A DNA stretch of 64,000 bases, taken from assembly GCA_016719535.1 (NCBI GenBank), contig JADJYX010000017.1, positions 1 through 64,000 on the forward strand. The letters are read 5' to 3'. This document shows, piece after piece, positions 8,984 through 18,110 of this stretch. A program made the translations under genes and the position numbers. The notes under the pieces are model-generated. The model was not told where the DNA came from. It was given only the letters and a program-made list of their open reading frames with translations, and ran no database searches. The stretch's first letter is position 1. Every line of letters starts with the position of its first letter. Source of the DNA: Rubrivivax sp. GTDB taxonomy: Bacteria; Pseudomonadota; Gammaproteobacteria; Burkholderiales; Burkholderiaceae_C.

Positions 8984-9369
8984 TGGTTTCCCTTCGCAGA
9001 CTTGACGGTGGCTGTGCCCTTGATGACGTCCTGCCCCTTGCCGTTGCGCACCCACACGTCGTAAACCGGCGGCCGGATTCCCTCGCGCAGCTCGCCGCCG
9101 CCGGTAACGTCGTCGTCGACGCGCACCGGCTGCACGAAGCGGATCTCCAGGCGCACGCGGTTCAGCGCGTCGGCGCCCAGCGTGTTCCTCAGCGCTTGCC
9201 AGATCAGCGCCACCGACATCGTGCCGTGCGCGATGATCCCGCCCATCGGGCTCTTGGCGGCAAACTCCTTGTCGACGTGAATCGGGTTGTAGTCGTTCGT
9301 CACCGCCGCGTAGGCCATGATGGTGTCGAAGTCGACGTGCTTGGTCGATGCCTTCAGCTGCTTGTCCAT
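8980..9369 (-). CDS. MaoC-like enoyl-CoA hydratase (hot-dog fold)
   Basis: This 129-residue protein has the hydratase-2 signature NDYNPIHVDKEFA followed by GGIIAHGTMSVALI, which together give the Asp/His catalytic pair of R-specific enoyl-CoA hydratases. It overlaps the thiolase 1 start by 4 bases. A second, more divergent MaoC-like gene lies 9 bases upstream. Two small MaoC proteins next to each other often form a heteromeric hydratase with one active subunit, as in steroid ChsH1/ChsH2-type enzymes; this one keeps the active-site residues, so it is the probable catalytic subunit. Confidence 0.85.
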   Translation of the reverse strand: MDKQLKASTKHVDFDTIMAYAAVTNDYNPIHVDKEFAAKSPMGGIIAHGTMSVALIWQALRNTLGADALNRVRLEIRFVQPVRVDDDVTGGGELREGIRPPVYDVWVRNGKGQDVIKGTATVKSAKGNQ

Positions 9370-9378
9370 GGCGACCCT

Positions 9379-9780
9379 TTATTGCGCGACCAGCGTGGTC
9401 ATGATGCCGCTGAACAGCAACTCGCCCGAGCCCACAGCCCGCGTCTCGCTGCGCACGCGCACCCACTTGCGGTCCTTCTTGACTTCCTTGTCCAGGCACC
9501 ACACTTCGGTGCGCAAGGTCTCGCCGATGCGCGGCATGCGCAAGATGTCGAAAGTCTGCCCGCCATGTACACCGCCGGGCGGACGCGGCGAGTTCAGCGT
9601 CAGCACGGCGTCGATGACGATCATCGCCAGCATGCCGCCGGGCATGACGCCGGGGTCGTCGTCGTTCGGGTACACGCTGCGCCACTTGGCGATGGTCGCC
9701 TCGTCGACGCTGAAGTCGCGCGTGCCGTAGTTCTTGCCCGGCTCGTAATGGTCGTAGTTGAAGATGGCGGGCTCACTCAT
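9379..9780 (-). CDS. MaoC/FAS1-type dehydratase N-terminal domain protein
   Basis: This 133-residue hot-dog-fold protein (MaoC N-terminal/FAS1_DH-like) starts at ATG 9780, overlapping the stop of the upstream DUF35 gene by 4 bases. It has an N-terminal Y-x-P-G segment and PGGMLAMIVIDAVL and GGQTFDILRMPRIGE segments, but not the D-x4-H pair of the catalytic hydratase downstream. It is probably the non-catalytic partner of the MaoC protein encoded at 8980-9369, supplying the substrate pocket. That pairing is inferred from order and size. Confidence 0.72.
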   Translation of the reverse strand: MSEPAIFNYDHYEPGKNYGTRDFSVDEATIAKWRSVYPNDDDPGVMPGGMLAMIVIDAVLTLNSPRPPGGVHGGQTFDILRMPRIGETLRTEVWCLDKEVKKDRKWVRVRSETRAVGSGELLFSGIMTTLVAQ

Positions 9781-10196
9781 GATGTTGCGGGCTCCACTTG
9801 CGGAACCTTCTGTTCGGTGCCGGGGCGGGTCTCGTAGCACACGCGCACGCGCATGCCGATCTTCACCGTCGCCGGGTCGCAGTTCAGCACGTTGCACATG
9901 AAGCGGAAGCCCTCGTCCAGGTCCACCAGCGCCAGCACGTAGGGCGTGTCGGCCATGAACGCCGCGATCGGCGCGCGATGGATCACCGAGAAGCTGGCCA
10001 CGCGCCCGAGACCTTCGGCCACCTGCCATTGCAGCTCGGTGCTCTGGCAGTGCACGCAGGCGTAACGCGAATAGAACTGCGCCTTGCCGCAGGTGCGGCA
10101 GCGCTGGAAGCGGAACTCGCCCTGGTTCGCACCCTCCCAATAAGGCCGGCTGATGCTGTCCGGCACCGGCATCGGTTTGGCTTGCACTTCGGCCAT
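9777..10196 (-). CDS. DUF35/OB-fold zinc-ribbon partner of thiolase 2
   Basis: This 139-residue protein has a zinc ribbon CRTCG ... CVHCQS (about residues 35-52) followed by an OB-fold. It begins 2 bases after thiolase 2 ends, mirroring the arrangement of pair 1, and overlaps the MaoC-like gene by 4 bases. DUF35 proteins stabilise and regulate thiolase-fold partners on CoA thioesters. Compared with the 7422-7814 protein, the N-terminus has a longer linker (SISRPYWEGANQGE) before the ribbon. Confidence 0.85.
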   Translation of the reverse strand: MAEVQAKPMPVPDSISRPYWEGANQGEFRFQRCRTCGKAQFYSRYACVHCQSTELQWQVAEGLGRVASFSVIHRAPIAAFMADTPYVLALVDLDEGFRFMCNVLNCDPATVKIGMRVRVCYETRPGTEQKVPQVEPATS

Positions 10197-10198
10197 GG

Positions 10199-11350
10199 TC
10201 AGGCCCTCCCCATGATGATCGAGCAATGGCCGGAGAAGATGCCGCCCAGCGTGTGGGCCAGCGCCACTTCGGCGTCCTTGACCTGGCGCGGGCCGCACTC
10301 GCCGCGCAACTGGCGCACCGCCTCGACGACGTGGAACATGCCGCCGGCCGCGCCCGACGAGCCGTACGACAGCAGGCCGCCGTTGGTGTTGACGGGAAAG
10401 CGCCCGCCGATCGCAAACTCGCCGGCCAGCGCCGCCGGGCCGGCCTGCCCACGGCCGTAGAAGCCCATCGACTCCAGCGTGATGAGCAAGGTGCTGGTGA
10501 AGCAGTCGTAGATGTGCGCGCAGTCGACGTCCTGGTGCTTCAGGCCGGCCTGGGCCAGCGCGTCGGCGGCCGACTCCTTGCAGCCGAAATCGACTAGCGA
10601 GGGCGCCGCGAAGATGTGCTCGTGCGTGTGGCCTTCGCCGATGCCCAGCAGTTCGACGGCGCGCTTGGGTCGGTCTCGCCCGGTCTCGGCGGCACTCACC
10701 ACCACCGCAGCGCCGCCGTCCGACACCAGGCAGCAGTCGAGCATGCGCAGCGGCGAGGCGATCACCTTGGACTTGCGCACATCGTCCATCGTGATCGGCT
10801 TCTTCATGTGCGACTGTGGGTGCAGCGCGGCGTTGGCGCGCTGGTTCACCGCCACGGCCGCAAGGTGGTCGCCGTTGAGCCAGCCTTCGTGGAAGTAGAC
10901 CTGGGCGGCCATCGCGAATGCGGCCGGCACGCTCATGCCGTAGGGCTGCTCGTACTGCGGGTGGCCGACGTCGGCCAGCGCTGCCTGTACCTTGTCGCCC
11001 ATGCCGGTCAGGCGGTTGTCGCCGGTGACGCACAGCACATGGCGGCAGCGCCCCGAACGCACCAGCGATTCGGCATGACGCACCAGCAGACCAGCGGTCA
11101 TGCCGCCCATGGCGATCGAGGCGTTGACCTTGGGGCGCAGCCCGAGGTACTCGCCCAGCACCCCGCCCAGCATCAGCTGCGGCGACGCGAACGAGTACGC
11201 GGTCAGCAGGCCGTCGATGTCCGACACCTTCAGCCCTGCGTCGGCCAGCGCGCCCAGTGCGGCTTCGGCATGCAGCGACATGCAGGTGCTGTCGGGCAGC
11301 GCGCCGACCTGCGTGTCGTGCACGCCGCTGATGATGGCTTTGGTTCCCAT
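10199..11350 (-). CDS. Thiolase-fold (SCP2/Ltp-like) acyl-CoA enzyme 2
   Basis: This 383-residue thiolase-superfamily protein starts at ATG 11350 (MGTKAIISGVHD); an upstream extension to 11428 is low-complexity and unsupported. The usual nucleophile region reads SIAMGGMTAGLL, without Cys. It retains YDCFT, GEGHTHEH and the C-terminal ALAHTLGG block seen in the paired copies. It is likely a non-classical thiolase or aldolase acting with the DUF35 protein encoded next to it. It is the third gene of operon A, 22 bases downstream of the nitronate monooxygenase gene. Confidence 0.82.
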   Translation of the reverse strand: MGTKAIISGVHDTQVGALPDSTCMSLHAEAALGALADAGLKVSDIDGLLTAYSFASPQLMLGGVLGEYLGLRPKVNASIAMGGMTAGLLVRHAESLVRSGRCRHVLCVTGDNRLTGMGDKVQAALADVGHPQYEQPYGMSVPAAFAMAAQVYFHEGWLNGDHLAAVAVNQRANAALHPQSHMKKPITMDDVRKSKVIASPLRMLDCCLVSDGGAAVVVSAAETGRDRPKRAVELLGIGEGHTHEHIFAAPSLVDFGCKESAADALAQAGLKHQDVDCAHIYDCFTSTLLITLESMGFYGRGQAGPAALAGEFAIGGRFPVNTNGGLLSYGSSGAAGGMFHVVEAVRQLRGECGPRQVKDAEVALAHTLGGIFSGHCSIIMGRA

Positions 11351-11372
11351 GCTTGTTCTCGTGCTTCCCGTG

Positions 11373-12498
11373 TTAGGCCAGACTGATGCGCACGTCGCGC
11401 TGCAGCCGCCGGATCTCGTGGACGGCACCGTCGACCAGGTCGGTCATGATGTCGCGCGCCGGGCGCCGCGCCTTGAGCAGGCCGCCCGCCTGACCGGCGA
11501 TGTTGTAGAAGAGGTCGTGACGGCCGGCAGCCAGCGCCGCGGACAGGAAGTCTTCCATGAGGATGCGCTGGTACGGCGTCTCCAAGGTCGGCAGTCCGGA
11601 CTCTGCCCAGGCCTGCGAGATCTCACCGTGGAAGGCACGCACCGTCTTGCCGGTCCAGACCTTGCTGACACGGAAGGCCTCGGAATCTGCGGCCACGATC
11701 TGGTCCTTGCAGCTGTCGAACAGTTCGCACTCGTCGGCCACCAGGAAGGCGGTGCCCAGCCAGGTGGCCTGCGCGCCCAGCACCAGTGCGGCGACGATGC
11801 CGCGGCCATCGGCGATGCCGCCAGCAGCGATCACCGGCGTCGGGTTCACCGCGTCCACCACTTGCGGGATCAGCGGCAACGAGGCCACGGTGCCCGTATG
11901 GCCGCCGGCCTCGGTGCCCTGCGCGACGATCGCGTCAACGCCCGACTTGCGCTGGCGCACCGCATTGCGCACCGAGCCTGACAGGCCGATCAGCTTCATG
12001 CCCTGGGCGCGCGCGCGGCAGCAGGAAGTCGGGGTCGCCCAGTCCGGCAGCGAAGAGCGGCACGCGTTCCTCGAACACCACCTCGAGCACGGACTTGGCG
12101 TACTCGATGTTGACCACCGTTTCGTCGGCCGGCTGCACTGCAGGCAGCTGGTAGCGCTGGATCAGCGTCTGCACGAAGGCGGCATGCTCGGGGTAGCGGC
12201 GTTTGATCTCGTCGCGCACGCCCGAACGGGTGTCGGGTGCGTCGGCAATGCGCGCCGGCAGCAGCAAGTCGACGCCGAACGGACGGTCGGTGAGTGAGCG
12301 CACCTCGCGGATGCGGCGCCGCGTTTCCTCCGGCGACAGCCCCGAGCAACCCAGCACACCACAGCCCCCCGCCTGCGACACCGCCGCCACCAGCTTCGGC
12401 GGCGTGGCCCGCCCGCCCACGCCCATGCCAGCGAGGAAGATCGGGTACTCGATGCCCAGCGAATCGCAGAAGGCGTTGTGAAGCACCGGACGGGCCAT
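11373..12498 (-). CDS. Nitronate monooxygenase family flavoprotein, frameshifted
   Basis: This FMN-dependent TIM-barrel enzyme (NMO/2-nitropropane dioxygenase family) would be about 375 residues if the frame were restored. The N-terminal half (ATG 12498; GIEYPIFLAGMGVGG) and the C-terminal half (MKLIGLSGSVRNA ... AQGTEAGGHTG) lie in different frames. They meet inside an alternating GC run at 12007-12017, where loss of one 2-base unit explains the shift. The AGGH motif and FMN-binding AAGGIADG are intact. In acyl-CoA operons such proteins are often enoyl-CoA reductase-like or of unknown substrate, so nitronate oxidation should not be assumed. The start overlaps the stop of the enoyl-CoA hydratase gene. 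Confidence 0.8.
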
Positions 12499-13259
12499 CA
12501 CTTGAACTCGGGCTTGCGCTTGGCGCGGAAGGCGGCGACGCCCTCCTTCACGTCGTCGGTCTGGAACAGGAAGGGGAAGGCATCGACCGCGTAGCGCATG
12601 TCGTCGCCGCCCAGTCCGCGGTTGTAGAAGGACTTCGCCATCTGCACAGCCATGTGCGGTTTGCCAGCGAGCTTGTCGGCAAGGGCCATCGCCTCGTCGA
12701 GCAGCTTGTCGTGGACGACGGTGCGCAAGGCAATGCCCAGTCGCACCGCCTCGGCGGCGTCGATCGGCTCGCCCAGCATGCTCAGCTCCTTGGCCTTGGG
12801 GCGGCCGACGATGTCGTGCAGCCGCAGCAGCGCAAAGCCCGGCAGTAAGCCGAGCTGGATCTCGGGCACGCCGAAGCGGGCCCGCTCCGAGGCCAGGATG
12901 AAGTCGCAGGCAATCGCGAGTTCGAAGCCGCCGCCGAACGCCACTCCGTTGACAGCCGCAATCAGCGGCTTGCGGCAGCGTTCGGGTGCCTCCAGCACTG
13001 GCAGCACGTCGGCGATGAAGCTGCGCGCCTGCTCGGGCGTGGCCGGAAAGGTGCTGATGTCCGCGCCGGCACAAAAAGCCTTGTCGCCTCGTCCGGTGAG
13101 GATGCCCACGCGGATTTCGTCGTCGGCCTGGATTCTTGCCAAGCTCTCGATCACGCCTTCGCGGATGCCCATGGAGATGGCGTTGAGCTTGGCCGGCTCG
13201 TCCAACGTGACGATCGCGACACGGCCCTGTTTCACGAATTCGACACTACCGATGCGCAT
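12498..13259 (-). CDS. Enoyl-CoA hydratase/isomerase family protein (operon A, first gene)
   Basis: This 253-residue crotonase-fold protein has the oxyanion/CoA segments AFCAGADIS and FGGGFELAIACD; the acidic residue of PEIQLGLLPG is present. The chosen start, ATG 13259, has CAGGAG upstream; the in-frame extension to 13334 would run through the operator. It is the first gene of minus-strand operon A and overlaps the nitronate monooxygenase gene by one base. It likely hydrates or isomerises an unsaturated acyl-CoA in the same pathway. Confidence 0.88.
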   Translation of the reverse strand: MRIGSVEFVKQGRVAIVTLDEPAKLNAISMGIREGVIESLARIQADDEIRVGILTGRGDKAFCAGADISTFPATPEQARSFIADVLPVLEAPERCRKPLIAAVNGVAFGGGFELAIACDFILASERARFGVPEIQLGLLPGFALLRLHDIVGRPKAKELSMLGEPIDAAEAVRLGIALRTVVHDKLLDEAMALADKLAGKPHMAVQMAKSFYNRGLGGDDMRYAVDAFPFLFQTDDVKEGVAAFRAKRKPEFK

Positions 13260-13308
13260 GGACTGCTCCTGTGAAGGCTTCAAGGCTCTGTCGGTCGGAC
13301 TATCAAGA

Positions 13309-13322
13309 CTAACGAACGTTAG
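13309..13322. promoter_or_regulatory. Putative operator of operon A (14-bp inverted repeat)
   Basis: CTAACGAACGTTAG consists of perfect 6-bp arms around AA, 50 bases upstream of the first start codon of operon A. The same element, with one mismatch, precedes the porin gene (24836-24849), and a looser copy precedes the third thiolase gene (27813-27826). TetR-family repressors of fatty-acid and aromatic acyl-CoA pathways bind sites of this size and symmetry. No TetR gene is in the window. Confidence 0.6.
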
Positions 13323-13362
13323 GCAGCTCGTCAATCAACAACATGCTTGGGTCGAACGTCGC

Positions 13363-14139
13363 TCAGCGGCGCAGGCCGCCGTAGCTCGCCCACGGCGTCG
13401 CGACGAGGTAGCCGGCGTCGACAGGCAGGTTGATCCCGGTGATCGCCGAGGCCCGGTTCGATGCCAAGAAGGCCACCGCATTCGCGATTTCGCGCGGCTC
13501 GATCAAACGGCCGAGCGCCGCATGCGTGGTCATCGCGCCGGTCTCCAGCGTGCGCGTCGTGATGCCCTTTTCGAGCGCAGGCGTGTGCGTGAAGCCGGGC
13601 GACACGGCGTTGACGCGCACGCCCTTGGGGCCCCACTCCGCCGCCAGGCATTCGGTCAGGTTGATGACGCCGGCCTTGGCCGGGCCGTAGGAATGCAAGG
13701 GCCCCGAGCCCATGCCTGCCACGGACGCGATGTTGACGATCGCGCCGCTGCCGCGTTGCGCCATGGCGGCGCCGAAGCGCGCGCAACACAGGTAGGTGCC
13801 GCGCAGGTCGATGCGGGCGACGAAGTCCCATTCGCGCAAGCTCAGTTCCTCGGGCGGCAGCGTGCGCTGCAGCACGCCGGCGCTGTTGACCAGGACGTTG
13901 GGCACGCCGCAGCGCTCCTGCACGGCAGCCACCAGTGCCTCGACTGATGATTCTTCGCCGACATCGAGCGCCAGCGCGATGCCGCCGATCGCCTCGGCCA
14001 CCGCACGCGCCGCTGCCTCGTTGCGGTCGGCAACGACGACTTGCGCACCGGCTTCGGCCAGCACCCACGCGCAGGCTTCGCCGATGCCACTGGCGCCGCC
14101 GGTGACGACGGCAACTTGCCCCGAAAAGTCGAGCTTCAT
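13363..14139 (-). CDS. SDR family oxidoreductase
   Basis: This 258-residue classical short-chain dehydrogenase has the cofactor motif TGGASGIGEA near the N-terminus, NSAG in the central sheet, and catalytic Ser and Tyr/Lys (IASVAG, YGPAK). An acidic residue after the second strand (VVADR) suggests NAD preference. The start overlaps the ligase stop by 4 bases (ATGA), and it is the last gene of operon B. It likely oxidises a hydroxyacyl-CoA or an alcohol intermediate of the pathway. The roughly 100 bases after it hold the operon A promoter region. Confidence 0.88.
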   Translation of the reverse strand: MKLDFSGQVAVVTGGASGIGEACAWVLAEAGAQVVVADRNEAAARAVAEAIGGIALALDVGEESSVEALVAAVQERCGVPNVLVNSAGVLQRTLPPEELSLREWDFVARIDLRGTYLCCARFGAAMAQRGSGAIVNIASVAGMGSGPLHSYGPAKAGVINLTECLAAEWGPKGVRVNAVSPGFTHTPALEKGITTRTLETGAMTTHAALGRLIEPREIANAVAFLASNRASAITGINLPVDAGYLVATPWASYGGLRR

Positions 14140-15653
14140 GTGGTTGATCTCTTGGGTTTGCAGGTCAGTTCGGCACGCAGCACGCGCTTGAGCACCTTGC
14201 CGGACGGCAGGCGCGGCAAGGTCTCTCGCAGCACCAGCTCCTTGGGCAGCTTGAAGCCGCCGAGCTTGCCGCGGCAGAAGGATTGCAGTTCTTCGAGCGA
14301 GAGCGTCGTGCCCGGCCGCAGCACCACGACGGCCGCGACCCGCTCGCCCCAACGCTCGTCAGGCAGGCCGACGGCCGCTGCTTCGAGCACCTGCGGCAGC
14401 TGGTACAGCACGCGCTCGACCTCGCTGCTGGCGATGTTCTCGCCGCCGCTGATGATCATGTCCTTCTTGCGGTCGGTGAGGAACAGAAAGCCTTCGGCGT
14501 CGAGGTAGCCGATGTCGCCGGTGCGGAACCACTGGCCAGGATGAAAGCTAGCCGCGGTCTTCTCGGGGTCGCGCCAGTAGCCGCTGGTGAGCTTGGGGCC
14601 GCGCAGGCAGATTTCGCCGGCCTCGCCCGACGGCAGCTGGCGGCCGTCGTCGTCGCAGATGCGGATCTCGACGTGCGGCAGCGCGCGTCCGGTCGAGCCG
14701 ATCTTCTCGATCTCGCGCCCGGCCTCCATCAGCGTGTCGCCGGAGCAGCTCTCGGTCAGACCGTAGCCGTCGATGTAGCGCCCGCTCTTGAACAGCGAGC
14801 CGAACTCGCGGATGCGTTCGTCAGGCGTGCGCTCGCCGCCGCCGATCTGCCAGCGGAAGCTGCTGACGTCGAAGCGCTCGCGATCCGGCAGCGCCAGCAG
14901 GCGGTTCAGCATCACCGGCGCCATCCAGCCGGCGGTCAGGCGTTCGCGTGCGATCAGCGCCAGGATTTCCTCGGGCTCGAACTCGCGCTGCACCGCGAGC
15001 ATGCCACCCATCTGCAGCACCGCCAGGCCCGGCAGGTCGAAAGCGCCGACGTGGTACAGCGGCCCGACCACGAGCAGCCTTTCGCCGCCATGCAGGCCCA
15101 GCACGGCGATGTGGTCCAGGCACTTCCAGTGGTAGTTGGCGTAGGAATGGATCACGCCCTTGGGGCGGTCGGTGGTGCCCGAGGTGTACATCAGCCGGAA
15201 TAGGTCCTCGGGCGCGCGCACCTGCGGCGCCCACGCAGGCTCGGCGGCGGGGCCGAGGCGGCGGCTGTCGGATTGCGCCGCTTCGTCGATGGCGACCACG
15301 TGGCCGAAGCCGCCCGCCAGCGCGCGCAGTTCTTCGTCCACGAGCAGCAGCTTTACCCCCGCGTGGCCGACGATGTATTCCACCTCGTCGGCGCCGAGCC
15401 GGTAGTTGATGGGCAGCAGCACCGCGCCCAGGTGACTGACCGCCAGCGCCAGCTCGATGAAGGCGGCGCTGTTCTTCATCAGCAGCGCGACGATGTCGCC
15501 TTCGCCGATGCCGCGCGCGCGCAGGCTGCCGGCCGTGGCGGCCAGGCGTGCCGCCAGGTCGCCATAGCCCAGGCGCTGGTCGCGGTACAGCAGGGCCGGT
15601 CGTTCGGGCTCGGCACGCGCCCAGCGCAGGATGGCGGCACTCAGGTTGACCAT
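14136..15653 (-). CDS. Acyl-CoA synthetase (AMP-dependent ligase)
   Basis: This 505-residue ANL-family ligase has the P-loop YTSGTTDRPKG, GYGLTES, TGDIGYLD, DRKKDMIISGGENI and the C-terminal lysine region SGKVLKR, so all adenylation motifs are present. It converts a free carboxylic acid to its CoA thioester using ATP in the cytoplasm. The gene lies between an acyl-CoA dehydrogenase (15 bases upstream) and the SDR (4-base overlap), placing activation in the same transcript as oxidation. The actual acid is unknown. Confidence 0.9.
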   Translation of the reverse strand: MVNLSAAILRWARAEPERPALLYRDQRLGYGDLAARLAATAGSLRARGIGEGDIVALLMKNSAAFIELALAVSHLGAVLLPINYRLGADEVEYIVGHAGVKLLLVDEELRALAGGFGHVVAIDEAAQSDSRRLGPAAEPAWAPQVRAPEDLFRLMYTSGTTDRPKGVIHSYANYHWKCLDHIAVLGLHGGERLLVVGPLYHVGAFDLPGLAVLQMGGMLAVQREFEPEEILALIARERLTAGWMAPVMLNRLLALPDRERFDVSSFRWQIGGGERTPDERIREFGSLFKSGRYIDGYGLTESCSGDTLMEAGREIEKIGSTGRALPHVEIRICDDDGRQLPSGEAGEICLRGPKLTSGYWRDPEKTAASFHPGQWFRTGDIGYLDAEGFLFLTDRKKDMIISGGENIASSEVERVLYQLPQVLEAAAVGLPDERWGERVAAVVVLRPGTTLSLEELQSFCRGKLGGFKLPKELVLRETLPRLPSGKVLKRVLRAELTCKPKRSTT

Positions 15654-15668
15654 CGCAAGCTCCCTCGG

Positions 15669-16841
15669 TCAGTAGGAACGCGGCATGCCCAGGTCGTGGT
15701 TGGCGACGTAGTTGAGGATCATCTCTTCGGACACCGGCGCGAAGCGGAACAGGCGGCAGTCACGCCACAGCCGCTCGACGTGGAATTCGGTCGCGTAGCC
15801 CATACCGCCCATGGTCTGCATCGCGCGCTCGGTGGCGCGGCCGACGGCCTGCGCGGCCAGCAGCTTGGCGGCGTTGGCCTCGCTGCCGTAAGGCAGGCCC
15901 ATGTCGCAGTTGACCGCCGCCTTGTGGTTGAGCAGGCGCGCAGCCTCGACCTCGACATGGCATTGCGCGAGCGGGAACTGCAGCCCCTGGTAGCTCGTGA
16001 CCGGCTTGTCGCCGAAGACCTTGCGCTCGTTGCCGTACTTCACCGCCAGCTTGATCGCCAGTTCGCCGGTGCCGGCCAGTGCCGCGGTGGTGACGATGCG
16101 CTCGGTGTTGAGCACGTCCAGCAATTCGTGCCAGCCGCGGTGCAAGGTGCCTACGAGCTCGCCCGGCGCGATGCGCACGTCGTCGAAGAAGACGCTGCTC
16201 GACGCCAGCGTGCGCGTGCCGACCTTGTCGATCGCGGTGTGCGTGAGGCCCTTGCGCTCGACGTCGATCATGAACATCGACAGGCCGTCGCTGCGCGACT
16301 TGCAGTCGGCGAGCTTCTTGGTGCGCGCCACCACCAGCATCTTGGCCGCGTCGGGCACGCCGGTGATCCAGATCTTGCGGCCGTTCAGGCGCCAGCCGTC
16401 GGCGTCGGCCTCGGCATAGGTGCGCAGTTCGAGCGTGTTGGTGCCGGCGTCGGGCTCGGTCAGCGCCATGCAGCAGTTGATCTCGCCCGAGACGATCTTC
16501 GGCAGCAGCTCGGCCTTCATCGCCGCCGTGCCGAAGCGCGACAGCGCGACACCGCCGAAGATCGGGTTGATCATGAAGAGCTGCCCGACCGTCGCGCCGC
16601 CGCCGCAGGATGCCAGCGTCTCCACCACCAGCGCCAGCTCGAACATGCCTAAGCCAGTCCCGCCGACCTCGGTGGGCAGCGCGGCGCCACACAGGCCGGC
16701 GTCGCAGACGGCGCGCCAGAACTCCTTGGGGAACGCCTTGGCGGCGTCCTGCTTGCGCCAGTACTCGAGGCCGAAGTGGTCGCCGACCTTGCGCGCCGCC
16801 TCGATCATCTGCCGCTGTTCATCCGAGAGTCGAAAATCCAT
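15669..16841 (-). CDS. Acyl-CoA dehydrogenase 1
   Basis: This is a 390-residue FAD-dependent acyl-CoA dehydrogenase. ATG 16841 (MDFRLSDEQRQ) is the usual family start; an upstream TTG at 16859 is in frame but less likely. Family segments include the FAD-binding block ALTEPDAGTNT, KIWITG, and the C-terminal QTMGGMGYATEFHVERLWRD. It introduces a double bond into acyl-CoA and passes electrons to ETF. Its place between E2 and the ligase argues for a pathway-specific role. A second homologue lies in the same operon. Confidence 0.9.
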   Translation of the reverse strand: MDFRLSDEQRQMIEAARKVGDHFGLEYWRKQDAAKAFPKEFWRAVCDAGLCGAALPTEVGGTGLGMFELALVVETLASCGGGATVGQLFMINPIFGGVALSRFGTAAMKAELLPKIVSGEINCCMALTEPDAGTNTLELRTYAEADADGWRLNGRKIWITGVPDAAKMLVVARTKKLADCKSRSDGLSMFMIDVERKGLTHTAIDKVGTRTLASSSVFFDDVRIAPGELVGTLHRGWHELLDVLNTERIVTTAALAGTGELAIKLAVKYGNERKVFGDKPVTSYQGLQFPLAQCHVEVEAARLLNHKAAVNCDMGLPYGSEANAAKLLAAQAVGRATERAMQTMGGMGYATEFHVERLWRDCRLFRFAPVSEEMILNYVANHDLGMPRSY

Positions 16842-16861
16842 CGTGGGCTCCAGTGCCAAAG

Positions 16862-18088
16862 CTAGTCGAACAACAAGCGCGTCGGATGGGCCAGCCCATC
16901 GACGATCTGATTCAGCAGCGCGGCGCCACCGACCCCGTCGAGCACCCGGTGGTCGAGCGACAGCACCAGCGAAATTTCGCGCCGCAGCGCCGGCTGGCCG
17001 CGCGCGTCGGGACGGAACAGCTCGCGCACGCTGCCCACGCCGAGGATCATCGACTGGCCGGGCACGATGATCGAGGTCATCGCGGTCAGACCGTGCATGC
17101 CGGCATTCGACACCGTGATGGCGCCGCCGGCCATGTCATCGGCGCCGAGCCGCCCCGCGCGCGCACGTTCTGCCAGGGTGTTGGCCTGGCGCGCCAGGTT
17201 GACCAGGCTCAGACGCCCAGCATCGCGCACGATGGGCACGCGCAGGCCGTGCTCCGTGTGCACGGCCACGCCGACGTCGCTGCGGTCAAGCACCAGCGCG
17301 CCCTGCGGCGTCCAGATGCGATTCAGTTCGGGCAGTGCGCGCAACGCCCGGCCCAGGGCCGCGACGAAGAAATGGTTGAGCGTCAGCCGGGGCTCGGTCT
17401 CAGGGTCTTTCAGCTTGGCGCAGAGCTCGAGCAGGCTCGACACCTCGGCCTCACGCGCCAGGTAGAAGTGCGGGATGTCCTGTTTGGCGGCGGTCAGCCG
17501 CGCGGCCGTCGCCTGCTGCGCCGCGGTGAACGGCTGCAGGCGGCCGGCAGCCGTCCCGAGGGTCGCTGGCGCAGGCGGCGGTGAGGGGGCTGCGGCCGGC
17601 GCACGGTTCGTCACCTTCGCGGATGCGGTGGCAGGCGCCGGCAGCGCCACGGGCGCAGGCGCCGGTGCAGGAGCGGATGTCCGCGCCTTCATCACGGCCT
17701 CGACATCGCGCGCCCGCACGCGACCGCCCGGCCCCGAGCCCGTCACGTCGGCGAGCGCAATCTGATGTTCGCGCGCCAGACGGCGAGCGAACGGTGTGAC
17801 GGGCCGGCGTGCGGTGGTGGGGGTCGCTTCGGCCACGTCGGCCACGGCGGCTGATGTGATCGACGGCACGCCGTCGTCCCAATGCCCGACCACCGCACCC
17901 ACGGGCACGGTCTGGCCCACCGCGACCAGCGGCGCGCCCATCACTCCGTCGCTTTCGGCTGCGACCTCGGTCGCCGCCTTGTCGTTCTCGACCACGAACA
18001 CACAATCGCCGGCCGAAAAGCGCGCGCCGGGCGCGAGCGTCCATTCAACCAGCGCGCCCTCGGTCATCGTCAGGCCCAGCTTGGGCAT
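16862..18088 (-). CDS. 2-oxoacid dehydrogenase E2 (lipoyl acyltransferase)
   Basis: This is a dihydrolipoamide acyltransferase of about 408 residues. It has an N-terminal lipoyl domain with the lipoylated Lys in VENDKAATE, an E1/E3-binding domain (PFARRLAREHQIALADVTGSG), an Ala/Pro linker, and a catalytic domain with SLDHRVLDG (H-x3-DG). ATG 18088 gives the classic MPKLGLTM start; a GTG at 18106 with GAGGG beside it is an alternative. E1beta and E1alpha are encoded upstream, with an enoyl-CoA hydratase gene in between. It transfers acyl groups to CoA. No E3 gene is present in the window. Confidence 0.9.
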   Translation of the reverse strand: MPKLGLTMTEGALVEWTLAPGARFSAGDCVFVVENDKAATEVAAESDGVMGAPLVAVGQTVPVGAVVGHWDDGVPSITSAAVADVAEATPTTARRPVTPFARRLAREHQIALADVTGSGPGGRVRARDVEAVMKARTSAPAPAPAPVALPAPATASAKVTNRAPAAAPSPPPAPATLGTAAGRLQPFTAAQQATAARLTAAKQDIPHFYLAREAEVSSLLELCAKLKDPETEPRLTLNHFFVAALGRALRALPELNRIWTPQGALVLDRSDVGVAVHTEHGLRVPIVRDAGRLSLVNLARQANTLAERARAGRLGADDMAGGAITVSNAGMHGLTAMTSIIVPGQSMILGVGSVRELFRPDARGQPALRREISLVLSLDHRVLDGVGGAALLNQIVDGLAHPTRLLFD

Positions 18089-18110
18089 GAGCCAGTCTCT
18101 GCGCACGCCC